Part shown: positions 1 through 5,839 of the stretch, piece after piece | Numbering within the stretch: the first letter of the stretch is position 1 | Layout: every line of letters begins with the position of its first letter | Source of the DNA: DASZHA01 sp049644325 | GTDB lineage: Bacteria; Chloroflexota; Dormibacteria; DASZGP01 | Assembly: GCA_049644325.1 (NCBI GenBank) | Contig: JBARRR010000168.1 | Span: 1-12,821, forward strand | Reading direction: 5' to 3' | Length of the DNA stretch: 12,821 nt | Translations under genes and position numbers: made by a program | The notes under the pieces: generated by a model | The model's database searches: none | Seen by the model: only the letters and a program-made list of their open reading frames with translations | What the model was told of the DNA's origin: nothing

Positions 1-279
1 CTCCGACAGCTCGAGAAGCCCCAGCCCGTCTATCTCCTTGCGGCCCTCCAGGCGATAGAGGTCGGCATGCACCAGCGGCAGGCGGCCGTTGTACTGGCGC
101 ACCAGGACGAAGGTGGGGCTGCCCACCGTCGCGACCGAACCAAGCCCGGCTGCGATCCCCTGCACCAGCACGGTCTTGCCCGCGCCGAGGGGCCCCGCGA
201 GCAGGATCACGTCACCCGGGCGGGCGCTGCGACCGAGGGCCTCCCCCAGGATCAGGGTCTCGGTGGGGCTGTGGCTCAC
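1..279 (-). CDS. tsaE: tRNA threonylcarbamoyladenosine biosynthesis ATPase TsaE (C-terminus cut by window edge)
   Basis: TsaE is the P-loop ATPase that works with TsaB and TsaD to put the threonylcarbamoyl group on A37 of ANN-decoding tRNAs. The reverse complement reads a Walker A loop GPLGAGKT, then SPTFVLVRQY and HADLYRLEG, the characteristic TsaE order. The reading frame is still open at base 1, so the C-terminal part is missing from the window. It follows thiL directly, a common neighbour. The start is uncertain. The first canonical codon is GTG at 279, 4 nt after the thiL stop, but no Shine-Dalgarno sits before it. An ATC at 300-298 lies 5 nt after a perfect GGAGGT (positions 311-306, inside thiL). 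Starting there would add seven residues, closer to the family's usual N-terminal length. The family call is firm from motifs; the start is not. Confidence 0.9.
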   Translation of the reverse strand, partial: MSHSPTETLILGEALGRSARPGDVILLAGPLGAGKTVLVQGIAAGLGSVATVGSPTFVLVRQYNGRLPLVHADLYRLEGRKEIDGLGLLELSE

Positions 280-283
280 CAGC

Positions 284-1288
284 TCAGGCGAAGTGTTGAT
301 GGCCGACCTCCGGGGCCGGCCGCTCCGCGCCGCCCACCCGCACGCGCACACCCTCACCGCTGTCGAAGCCGCCGATCACGCGGGTCGGGGTGCCGGCGGC
401 GGCGATGGCCTCGACGGCGGGGTCCAGAAGCTGTGGCGGGCCGGCCAGCAGCAGCTCGTAGTCCTCTCCCCCGCCGGCGACCTCGAGCCAGTCCTGCGGC
501 CATGCCTCGCGGATGCCTGGCGCAACCGGGATGGCGGCGGCATCGATGCTGAGTCCGGTGGCCCCGCTGCCGGCGCCGAGGAGACGGCCGGCGTCGGCGA
601 AGAGGCCGTCGCTGACGTCTATCGCCACGCCGATGCCCAGCTTTGCGGCCATGGCGCCGGCGTCTAATCGTGGCTGCGGCCGCGCCAGGCGGCGCTTCCA
701 CGCCTCGTCGCCAGCCATGTGACCCACGCTGCGCAGCGCCGCGGTCGCCCCGCCGACGTCCCCGGTGACAGCCAGCAGCCAGCCCGCCTCGGCTCCGGAT
801 CGCCGCATCGCCATCGCCGCGTCCACCTCACCAAGGCAGCTGCTGGTCAGTACCGCGCCCTTGGCCGCGCTTATATTGCCCCCGGCCAGCCCTCCCCCGT
901 GGGCGGCCACCAGCTCGCCCATTCCCCGGTAGAGCGCCTCTACCCACTCCACCTCCCAGTCCGCCGCCAGCGATAGCGAGATGAACGCCGGTCCTGGCCG
1001 GGCCCCCATCGCCGCCAGGTCGCTGTAGGAGATCGCCAGCAGCTTCCAGCCCAGGTCCTGGGCGGCGCCCATGCCCTCCGGGCGGCGGAAGTGCACGTCC
1101 TCGACCAGGCTGTCGGTGGTCACCGCCACTGCGCCGTGGGCGCCCGGCCTCCAGAGGGCGGCATCATCACCCGCGCCCAGCTCCAGGGTCCCCGCCATCG
1201 CGCCACCGGGCGCGGCCAGGTACGGCCGCAGCATCTCCAGGAGCTTCAGCTCCCCGACCTCGCCAACGGTGGGCCGGCTAAGAGCCAG
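284..1288 (-). CDS. thiL: Thiamine-monophosphate kinase ThiL
   Basis: ThiL phosphorylates thiamine monophosphate to thiamine diphosphate with ATP, the last step of the pathway. Family motifs appear in order: GELKLLEML near the N-terminus, LGAGDDAAL (first metal/ATP aspartates), TTDSLVEDVHF, SDLAAMGA, GGNISAAKG, AIDVSDGLFAD and GGGEDYELLLAG. The end abuts tsaE with a 4-nt gap to the latter's GTG. The start is unresolved. Homology places it just before the conserved GE (about position 1264), but no ATG, GTG or TTG is in frame there. The options are TTG at 1384 (a 107-nt overlap with thiG that adds an unlikely Pro/Arg-rich tail), ATG at 1234 (removes the conserved GE), or CTG at 1288 with GAGGG 5 nt upstream. 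I used 1288 as the compromise; it gives about 334 aa and overlaps thiG by 11 nt. Confidence 0.9.
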   Translation of the reverse strand: MALSRPTVGEVGELKLLEMLRPYLAAPGGAMAGTLELGAGDDAALWRPGAHGAVAVTTDSLVEDVHFRRPEGMGAAQDLGWKLLAISYSDLAAMGARPGPAFISLSLAADWEVEWVEALYRGMGELVAAHGGGLAGGNISAAKGAVLTSSCLGEVDAAMAMRRSGAEAGWLLAVTGDVGGATAALRSVGHMAGDEAWKRRLARPQPRLDAGAMAAKLGIGVAIDVSDGLFADAGRLLGAGSGATGLSIDAAAIPVAPGIREAWPQDWLEVAGGGEDYELLLAGPPQLLDPAVEAIAAAGTPTRVIGGFDSGEGVRVRVGGAERPAPEVGHQHFA

Positions 1289-2069
1289 GGAGGCCCTCGG
1301 CGGGGCTGGAGGCGAGCGCCTTGATGCTGATCTCGGCGGGGCCGGCCAGGAAGGCGCGGCGCCCGGCGGCCACCGCCTCGGCAAAGGCCCTGGCCATTAG
1401 TGGCGGGTCCTGCGCCCGGGCGATCGCGGTGTTGACGAGCACCCCGGCGGCCCCCCACTCCATGCAGCGGGCGGCATCCGAGGGCACCCCCAGGCCGGCG
1501 TCGACGATCACCGGGCAGGACAGCTTCTTGATGATCAGCCGGATGTTGGTGGGGTTGAGGACCCCCAGGGTGGTCCCGATAGGTGCCGCCGCGGGCATCA
1601 CCGCAGCCGCCCCGGCCTCGCACAGCCGGATCGCCTGGACCACGTCGTCGCTGGTGTAGGGCAGCACCGTGAAGCCCTCCCCAACCAGCGCCCGGGTCGC
1701 CTCCAGCGTCCCCGCTGGATCCGGCAGCAGCGTCTCCTCGTCACCGACGACCTCGACCTTGACCAGGTCGCTGAGGCCGGCGGCGCGTCCCAGCCGAGCA
1801 AGCCGGACGGCTTGCTCCACGGTGGTGGCGCCGGCCGTATTGGGCAACAAGGTGTAGCCGCTGAGGTCGATGTCGTCGAGCTCGGAGGCGCCGCCCCCCA
1901 GCCCGAGGCGCCGCACCGCCAGGGTGATCATCGCCGGCGCCGCAGCCCGCAGGCAGTCGGCCAGCACGGCGTTGCTGCTGAACTTGCCGGTGCCGTGGAT
2001 CAGCCGCGAGCCCAGGGTGACGCCGCCGATAATCAGCGGGTCGGTGACCTCACGCACCTCGGTGGCCAA
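1278..2069 (-). CDS. thiG: Thiazole synthase ThiG
   Basis: ThiG is a TIM-barrel enzyme that builds thiazole phosphate from deoxyxylulose 5-phosphate, dehydroglycine and the sulfur carried by ThiS thiocarboxylate. The 263-residue length fits the family. Visible motifs are GTGKFSS (about 26-32), LPNTAGATT (about 75-83), VKVEV with the Schiff-base lysine at about K104, LPYTSDD, AVMPAAAPIGTTLG, VIVDAGLGVPSDAA, the C-terminal phosphate site VLVNTAIARA, and ASSPAEGL at the end. The start is TTG at 2069, preceded by a G-rich stretch (GTGGGGGG about 9 nt upstream) that could act as ribosome binding site. It follows thiS by 50 nt and overlaps the thiL coding region slightly. Partner order thiE-thiS-thiG supports one operon. 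No thiF (ThiS adenylation) is in the window. Confidence 0.95.
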   Translation of the reverse strand: MATEVREVTDPLIIGGVTLGSRLIHGTGKFSSNAVLADCLRAAAPAMITLAVRRLGLGGGASELDDIDLSGYTLLPNTAGATTVEQAVRLARLGRAAGLSDLVKVEVVGDEETLLPDPAGTLEATRALVGEGFTVLPYTSDDVVQAIRLCEAGAAAVMPAAAPIGTTLGVLNPTNIRLIIKKLSCPVIVDAGLGVPSDAARCMEWGAAGVLVNTAIARAQDPPLMARAFAEAVAAGRRAFLAGPAEISIKALASSPAEGLPGS

Positions 2070-2119
2070 GCTAAATGCCCCCCACCATCAGACGTCGCCC
2101 CCATAAGGCGCCCGGACCA

Positions 2120-2359
2120 TCAGCCACCCCCCACAAAATGGACGATCTCGACGATGTCGCCGGCCGCCAGCACCGTGTCGAGGCCGTCTCCGCGACGGTA
2201 GATGGTGCCGTTGTGCTCCACGACAACGCGCTCCGGCCTGATCTCCAGCCGCGCAAGCAGCGCGCCGATGGTGTCGGTGCCGGCAAGCGCCATGGGGTCG
2301 CCGTTGACCGTCAGCTCCGCCGCGGCCGGTGCCTCGGATGACCCTGGGGACGCGTTCAC
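2120..2359 (-). CDS. thiS: Sulfur carrier protein ThiS
   Basis: ThiS is a small ubiquitin-fold sulfur carrier; its C-terminal glycine is adenylated, then converted to a thiocarboxylate that feeds ThiG. The 79-residue product begins its fold at ELTVNGDP and ends in VHFVGGG, giving the required terminal Gly-Gly. The start is chosen as GTG at 2359, whose last two bases overlap the thiE stop (GTGA, 4-nt overlap), a typical coupled arrangement. Longer in-frame readings would add a Pro/Arg-rich segment lying over thiE and are rejected. About 14 residues precede the conserved LTVNG, slightly longer than the usual 65-70 residue proteins. The ending GGG rather than a single GG pair after the aromatic/valine segment is a minor oddity. 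Confidence 0.92.
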   Translation of the reverse strand: MNASPGSSEAPAAAELTVNGDPMALAGTDTIGALLARLEIRPERVVVEHNGTIYRRGDGLDTVLAAGDIVEIVHFVGGG

Positions 2360-2991
2360 ACCGGGCCGCCTACTAGCGCGCCCAAGCGGGCCCGGAGGTC
2401 GGCTGCCGCGGCCGCCGGGTCTGCCGCGGCGCAAACTGCCCGCACCACCGCCACCCTGCGAGCCCCCGCCGCCACGACGGCGTCGATGTTGCTGCTGTCG
2501 ATGCCGCCGATCGCGAACCAGGGGATCTCGATGCCGGCGGCAGACACGGCGGCAACCAGCTCGGTCCCCACTGCCGGGCGACCAGGCTTGGTGGGAGTGG
2601 CAAACACCGGCCCCACGCCGAGGTAGTCCGCCCCGTCGGCCACCGCCGAGAGAGCCTGGTCCATCGAGTGAGTCGAGCGTCCGACCAACCTTCCCTGCTG
2701 CCAGCGCCGCCGCGCCTCGGCGATCCCCATGTCGTCCTGGCCCAGGTGCACACCGTCGGCGCCGGCGGAGACAGCGACGTCGACATCGTCGTTGATGATC
2801 ACAGGCACACCTCGCGGACGGCAGTAGGCTATCAGCCGGCCCGCCGCAGGCACCAATGCAGCTGCCGGTGCGGTCTTGTTGCGCAGCTGGACGATGTCGG
2901 CGCCGCCGTCGACCGCGGCGCAGAGGATCGAAACCTGGTTCTCGGGCGCGCCGTCGGCGGAGATCACGTAGAGCCGTGCATCGCTCAGCAT
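2356..2991 (-). CDS. thiE: Thiamine-phosphate synthase ThiE
   Basis: ThiE is a TIM barrel that joins hydroxymethylpyrimidine diphosphate and thiazole phosphate to give thiamine monophosphate. The 211-residue protein has normal length and all signature segments: IVQLRNK (about 33-39, pyrimidine/diphosphate site), VIINDDVDVAVSAGADGVHL (Mg-binding aspartates, about 64-83), GQDD, GRSTHS (about 104-109), YLGVGPVFATPTK (about 123-135) and FAIGGI (about 159-164). The start is ATG at 2991; only a weak GAG lies directly before it. Its stop overlaps the thiS GTG. It is the first thiamine gene in this run, 51 nt after a flavoprotein gene. I found no TPP riboswitch (THI-box) in that short gap, so if the operon is riboswitch-controlled, the element lies elsewhere or is absent. 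Confidence 0.95.
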   Translation of the reverse strand: MLSDARLYVISADGAPENQVSILCAAVDGGADIVQLRNKTAPAAALVPAAGRLIAYCRPRGVPVIINDDVDVAVSAGADGVHLGQDDMGIAEARRRWQQGRLVGRSTHSMDQALSAVADGADYLGVGPVFATPTKPGRPAVGTELVAAVSAAGIEIPWFAIGGIDSSNIDAVVAAGARRVAVVRAVCAAADPAAAAADLRARLGALVGGPV

Positions 2992-3009
2992 CTCGAGTTC
3001 AAGGCTAGC

Positions 3010-3034
3010 AGCAGAACAACGCCACCAAGGCGGC
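3010..3034 (-). terminator. Possible weak hairpin terminator after the flavoprotein gene
   Basis: On the minus strand, GCCGC-CTTG-GTGGC (3034-3021) can form a 5-bp stem with one G-U pair and a CTTG loop. It is followed by a moderately T-rich tail, GTTGTTCTGCT. It lies between the flavoprotein stop (3043) and the thiE start (2991). It could terminate, attenuate or be incidental. The stem is short, so confidence is low. Confidence 0.3.
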
Positions 3035-3042
3035 GCGTCGGC

Positions 3043-4527
3043 CTACTTGACGGTCGCGCCGAGCAGAGGGGCGAGAAGCTCCGTCAGCCTCTCCTGCTGC
3101 TTCTCCCCGCGGAAGTCAAGAAGGACGTCCTGGTCGAGGATCTTCTCGTCGATCGCCGCGCCCCGCCGTCGGACGTAAATCGCCGGGTAGATATCGCCGC
3201 CGGAGTTGGTCTCCAGGGTCGCCGCCACCGCGTCGGGCCCGCCGGCGTCGAGAAAATGCGTCAGGGGCTGGATGCCCTCGTCGTACACGCCCTCCCCTGC
3301 GTCGATGCTGATGACGCGCGCCAGGTAGGAGCGCTGGTGGAAGATCTCCGCCCCATACCCCGGCTGGCCCGACAGCTCGTCGAGCAGCCGGCCGACCACC
3401 GCTCCCGCCTCGAGCGGCTCCCGAGGTGCTGCGACGCCGAAGTGCGCGCCTGCGATGTGCTGGGCCAGAACCCGGGCATTGTAGCGGTGGCCGTGGACCG
3501 CGCCCGAGTTGCTGGGGACACCGTGCTTGTTGAGGCCTGCGGCTCCCTGGCTGAGGGTGCCGGCGAAGTAGATCCCAGGAACTGTGGGGCACTCCCAGAA
3601 GGCGCCCTGGGCGGGGACCCCACTCTGCCCAAAGGTGGTCACCCCGAGCTTGGGCAGGTCCAGCAGGGGGGCCTGGAACCCCGTCGCGGCGATGACCTCA
3701 TCGGCGTCAAAGACGTGCGAGCCGCTGCCATCGCTGTAATGGGTCTTGACCCGGAACCCGCTGCCGGTGCGCTCGACGGCGTCGATGCTGGCGTTGACCA
3801 CCCAGACGCCGCCACCGAGGGCGTTGTCCTCGATCGGCTGCACGTAACGCGCCCGGACTCCCACCAGCGACCGCGTCTCGACCGACGTCTTGGCCGGGCT
3901 GGGCGAGGCCAGGGTGATGCTGCGGGCCCAGGGCAGCAGGCCGTTGGCGACCTCGAACGCCGAGTTCTTCTTGCCGACTATGAAGACGTCCTTGCCGCGG
4001 TAGGCTTCAGCGTCGTCCATGTCGGCGTAGTGTCGCGCCAGGTCCAGGCCGGTGGTCGAGCTGGGGCGCCAGGGCTCCGCCACACCCACCGCGAACACGA
4101 GCACCGGTGCCCGGTACTCGCCATCGCTGGTGCCCAAAACGAAGCCATTGCCCTCGGGCCGCGTTGACTCCCAGCGACAGCCGTAGCGAACCTTGACCCC
4201 GGCCCGGTCGGCAAAGGCGGTCAGCCCGGCTTCCATCTCCTGGCGGGAGGGGAAATACGAGGTCCCGTCCATGTGGTCGGCCTGCAGACCGCGAAGCTCC
4301 TCCTCATCGGCGAGCAGGCTGTTCCAGTCATACCGCTCGTACTCGCGGGATCGGCGGGCGAACGGCGCAAAGGGCTTGGTCCAGCTGAGCATGCGCTGGA
4401 AGAACGGCCACTTGCGAAACATGCCGCCCGGCCCCTCGTCAGCGGAGACCACGGCGTGGGTGGCGCCCAGGCGGGTCAGCGAGTAGCTAAGTTGCAGGGC
4501 GCCAGGACCACTGCCGACGACGACCAA
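3043..4527 (-). CDS. FAD/NAD(P)-dependent oxidoreductase, FOXRED2/flavin-monooxygenase-like
   Basis: This 494-residue flavoprotein has two dinucleotide-binding folds. The first starts at residue 2 with VVVGSGPGALQ (FAD, GxGxxG). The second, at about 181-192, is VFIVGKKNSAFEVA, the GxxxSA form seen in NADPH sites of flavin monooxygenases. ATGF at about 281-284 is the typical linker motif, and GIYFAGTLSQGAAG (318-331) resembles the C-terminal FAD segment. RYDWNSLL (65-72) resembles eukaryotic FOXRED2/ERFAD, a comparison from memory. About 130 residues after the core are unassigned. The substrate is unknown. The start is TTG at 4527 with GGGGGA 8 nt upstream; no ATG or GTG lies in frame between it and the preceding gene. 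It follows the cyclic-nucleotide-domain gene by 64 nt and precedes thiE. It is not a ThiO of the D-amino-acid oxidase family by visible motifs. Confidence 0.85.
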   Translation of the reverse strand: MVVVGSGPGALQLSYSLTRLGATHAVVSADEGPGGMFRKWPFFQRMLSWTKPFAPFARRSREYERYDWNSLLADEEELRGLQADHMDGTSYFPSRQEMEAGLTAFADRAGVKVRYGCRWESTRPEGNGFVLGTSDGEYRAPVLVFAVGVAEPWRPSSTTGLDLARHYADMDDAEAYRGKDVFIVGKKNSAFEVANGLLPWARSITLASPSPAKTSVETRSLVGVRARYVQPIEDNALGGGVWVVNASIDAVERTGSGFRVKTHYSDGSGSHVFDADEVIAATGFQAPLLDLPKLGVTTFGQSGVPAQGAFWECPTVPGIYFAGTLSQGAAGLNKHGVPSNSGAVHGHRYNARVLAQHIAGAHFGVAAPREPLEAGAVVGRLLDELSGQPGYGAEIFHQRSYLARVISIDAGEGVYDEGIQPLTHFLDAGGPDAVAATLETNSGGDIYPAIYVRRRGAAIDEKILDQDVLLDFRGEKQQERLTELLAPLLGATVK

Positions 4528-4591
4528 GCGGTAGTCCCCCGGCGGAAACGGCTTCTCGGTCAGTGGCGTGCCAGCCGGCGCCTGGCCGCGC

Positions 4592-5014
4592 CTAGCTGCT
4601 CCACTGGTTGGTCTCGCGGAGGCGGCGGGCCTGGGCCTTGAGCATGCGGAACATCACCTGGGGATAGGCGGTGAGGAAGCCCTGGACCTGCTCCCCGGGG
4701 AGGACAAGGCAATGAAGCGGGCTCAGGGCGACCACGTCGGCAACCGGCTTCTCACCCAGCAGGATGGAGATCTCGCCGAAGAAGTCGCCCTTGCCCAGCG
4801 AGGTGCGATCGGTGCCATCAAGGCGGATCGACGCCTCACCCCGGATGATGATGTAGAAGCCGGAGCCGCTCAGGCCCTGGCGCAGCACCCGGTCTCCTTC
4901 CTGGAAGGAAGCCTCGTCGAACGCCTCGACCGCGGCGCGCAACTCAGGGTCGCTGAGGTCGGCGAACAGGGCAAAGCCACCCAGCTCCTTGGCCAGCTCC
5001 TCCTGTCGGTCCAC
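4592..5014 (-). CDS. Stand-alone cyclic nucleotide-binding (CRP-like) domain protein
   Basis: This 140-residue protein is essentially one cNMP-binding beta-roll. It has the N-terminal helix FALFADLSDPELRAAVEAF (14-32), then EGDRVLRQG, GFYIIIRGEASI (52-63), GDFFGEISILLGE (77-89), and a C-terminal helix (117-135). No helix-turn-helix or other effector domain follows, so it is not a CRP/FNR transcription factor. In the phosphate-binding cassette, the conserved arginine expected after the proline is a valine (V91), while the preceding G80-E81 is kept. Binding of cAMP or cGMP in the classical way is therefore doubtful. The start is GTG at 5014 with a strong AGGAGG just upstream. A -10-like TATACT sits 32 nt before the start. 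It is probably co-transcribed with the flavoprotein gene 64 nt downstream and might act as its sensory or regulatory partner; that link is inference. Confidence 0.87.
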   Translation of the reverse strand: MDRQEELAKELGGFALFADLSDPELRAAVEAFDEASFQEGDRVLRQGLSGSGFYIIIRGEASIRLDGTDRTSLGKGDFFGEISILLGEKPVADVVALSPLHCLVLPGEQVQGFLTAYPQVMFRMLKAQARRLRETNQWSS

Positions 5015-5045
5015 GGCCCTCCTCGGTACGCAGATTAGAACGCCC

Positions 5046-5051
5046 AGTATA
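5046..5051 (-). promoter_or_regulatory. -10 box for the cyclic-nucleotide-domain gene
   Basis: TATACT on the minus strand matches the TATAAT consensus at five of six bases. It would give a leader of about 25-30 nt containing AGGAGG before the GTG at 5014. No convincing -35 hexamer is visible. Confidence 0.45.
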
Positions 5052-5074
5052 GAAAAGGCCGGTGGCTGGTGGAG

Positions 5075-5329
5075 CTAGCGCAGGAGCTCTGCCACGCCGG
5101 TCGACCCGTCGACGAAGACGGTGATGCCGATGGTGGTGCGCCAGTCCTTCTCCTCACCGGGGTCCGGCCGACGGCGAAAAGTCAGGATCCATCCGAGGCG
5201 GTAGCCCTGGCGGGTCTGCATCCTGGTCTCCTTGGTGTCGGCAAGGTCCCAACGGTCGCCATCCTTGACCCGTGCGCGCACCAGCGCGGTGCCGCTCTTC
5301 TCGGCTTTGGCGGTGGTCGGACCGGACAT
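5075..5329 (-). CDS. Small conserved-looking protein of unknown function (84 aa)
   Basis: I do not recognise this protein. It is 84 residues, soluble, without signal peptide or membrane segment. The N-terminus is Ala/Lys/Thr-rich and probably flexible. The middle alternates charged and aromatic residues (DGDRWDL, YRLGWILTFRR, KDWRTTIGITVFVDG) in a pattern suggesting a small beta-sheet fold. The start is ATG at 5329. It has no Shine-Dalgarno, but TAGACT lies exactly 6 nt before the ATG, the leaderless layout also seen at def, fmt and the DnaJ-like gene. It begins 27 nt after the tmRNA 3' end and stops 60 nt before the next gene. The lack of competing long frames and the promoter-like box favour a real gene, but no homologue was identified. 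Confidence 0.55.
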   Translation of the reverse strand: MSGPTTAKAEKSGTALVRARVKDGDRWDLADTKETRMQTRQGYRLGWILTFRRRPDPGEEKDWRTTIGITVFVDGSTGVAELLR

Positions 5330-5335
5330 GGCGGC

Positions 5336-5341
5336 AGTCTA
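5336..5341 (-). promoter_or_regulatory. -10 box for a leaderless start of the 84-aa gene
   Basis: TAGACT on the minus strand is followed by GCCGCC and then the ATG at 5329. Six bases from the -10 box to the start codon would place the transcription start at or next to the A of the ATG. Confidence 0.4.
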
Positions 5342-5355
5342 CCTGGGTGGGGTTA

Positions 5356-5726
5356 TGGAGGCGGCGGTATCGAAACCGCGTCCTGAACAGCGTCCCGCGG
5401 AACGTCTACGAGCCTAGACCGGAATTAGTCTCGCTCTAAGCCTGCCTCCGGACGGGCCAGCTAAGAGCCAGCGACCCTTTAAGAGTCCCCACTCGGGCGG
5501 TCACGATTCCCTTGAGGGCAAGCCCTGTGTTTTGTGGCCCTGCCTCCTTACCAGGACGCTCGGGAGGAGGACCCCGGGCCTAAGGCCCGGACCTAACCTC
5601 TACCGCTTACGCGGCGAGGGCTAGGCTCTGCGTGTTTTTCGCAGTTATGTTTTTTGCCCGTTTTAGGAGCCAGGCGCTCCGCTCGCAATTCCGCAAACCA
5701 CTGCCCAGTCGAAACCTTGCGCCCCC
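5356..5726 (-). ncRNA. ssrA: Transfer-messenger RNA (tmRNA)
   Basis: This is a one-piece tmRNA of about 371 nt. The 5' end GGGGGCG pairs with CGCCTCC near the 3' end (7 bp, one G-U), followed by discriminator A; CCA is not encoded. GGTTTCGACTGGGC after the 5' strand is the conserved tmRNA D-region. The message-like part has TAACT followed by resume codon GCG at 5642-5640 and a tag frame AKNTQSLALAA ending in TAA at 5609-5607. The TAA sits in a GTAA loop closed by CCGC/GCGG. Next comes the hairpin CCGGGCC-TTA-GGCCCGG (5590-5574), then further pseudoknot-like sequence. The 3' part (GACTAATTCCGG, CTCGTAGACG, GGACGCGG) matches the usual closing segment. The T-arm GCGGT-TTCGAT-ACCGC has a 6-nt loop where 7 is normal. 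Its partner SmpB is encoded at 10732-11193. The tmRNA frees ribosomes stalled on broken mRNA and tags the product for proteolysis. Confidence 0.95.
5607..5642 (-). other. tmRNA-encoded proteolysis tag reading frame
   Basis: The codons GCG AAA AAC ACG CAG and onward translate as AKNTQSLALAA and stop at TAA. With the alanine from charged tmRNA, the full tag would be A-AKNTQSLALAA. The ALAA end is the conserved ClpXP-recognised end of SsrA tags. The start of this frame is set by the resume site after TAACT, not by an initiation codon. Confidence 0.85.
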
Positions 5727-5750
5727 ACCAGGCCGCAGTGCGGTAGTCGA

Positions 5751-5777
5751 AATATACCCCCGAAGGGCCAGCGCCAA
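5751..5777 (-). promoter_or_regulatory. Candidate tmRNA promoter
   Basis: On the minus strand, TTGGCG (5777-5772) and TATATT (5756-5751) are separated by 15 bp, or GTTGGC by 16 bp. The expected transcription start would be about 15-20 nt before the mature 5' end at 5726, leaving a short leader for RNase P removal. This is a stand-alone promoter between the surface-protein terminator and the RNA gene. Confidence 0.5.
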
Positions 5778-5790
5778 CCCCAGGTAACCG

Positions 5791-5823
5791 CTGTGGCCGC
5801 AGGGGTCGAGCCCGCGGCCACAG
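5791..5823 (-). terminator. Inverted-repeat terminator after the surface-protein gene
   Basis: CTGTGGCCGC and GCGGCCACAG form a perfect 10-bp inverted repeat around a 13-nt loop, beginning 17 nt after the surface-protein stop at 5840. No T-run follows on the minus strand, so it would be a U-tract-less terminator or an mRNA 3'-end protecting stem. Position between a protein gene and the tmRNA promoter supports a terminator role. Confidence 0.55.
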
Positions 5824-5839
5824 CAGTAGGGGACGGGTT

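Noticed and set aside
2084..2124. Direct repeat of CTGATGGT between thiS and thiG
   Set aside because: Two copies of about 8 bases in a GC-rich gap are too short to separate from chance, and no function is evident.
2992..3042. TPP riboswitch before thiE
   Set aside because: The 51-nt gap is too short, and the conserved CTGAGA and other THI-box segments are absent.
2668..4167. Long plus-strand open frame (about 499 aa) opposite the flavoprotein and thiE
   Set aside because: It has no recognisable motifs, crosses the intergenic gap between two clearly identified minus-strand genes, and has the His/Arg/Gly/Ala-rich composition expected from the antisense of GC-rich coding DNA.
5356..5726. Group I intron, tRNA or CRISPR-like element in the non-coding stretch
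   Set aside because: The acceptor pairing, D-region, resume site with tag frame and 3' end together identify a tmRNA; no repeats with spacers are present.
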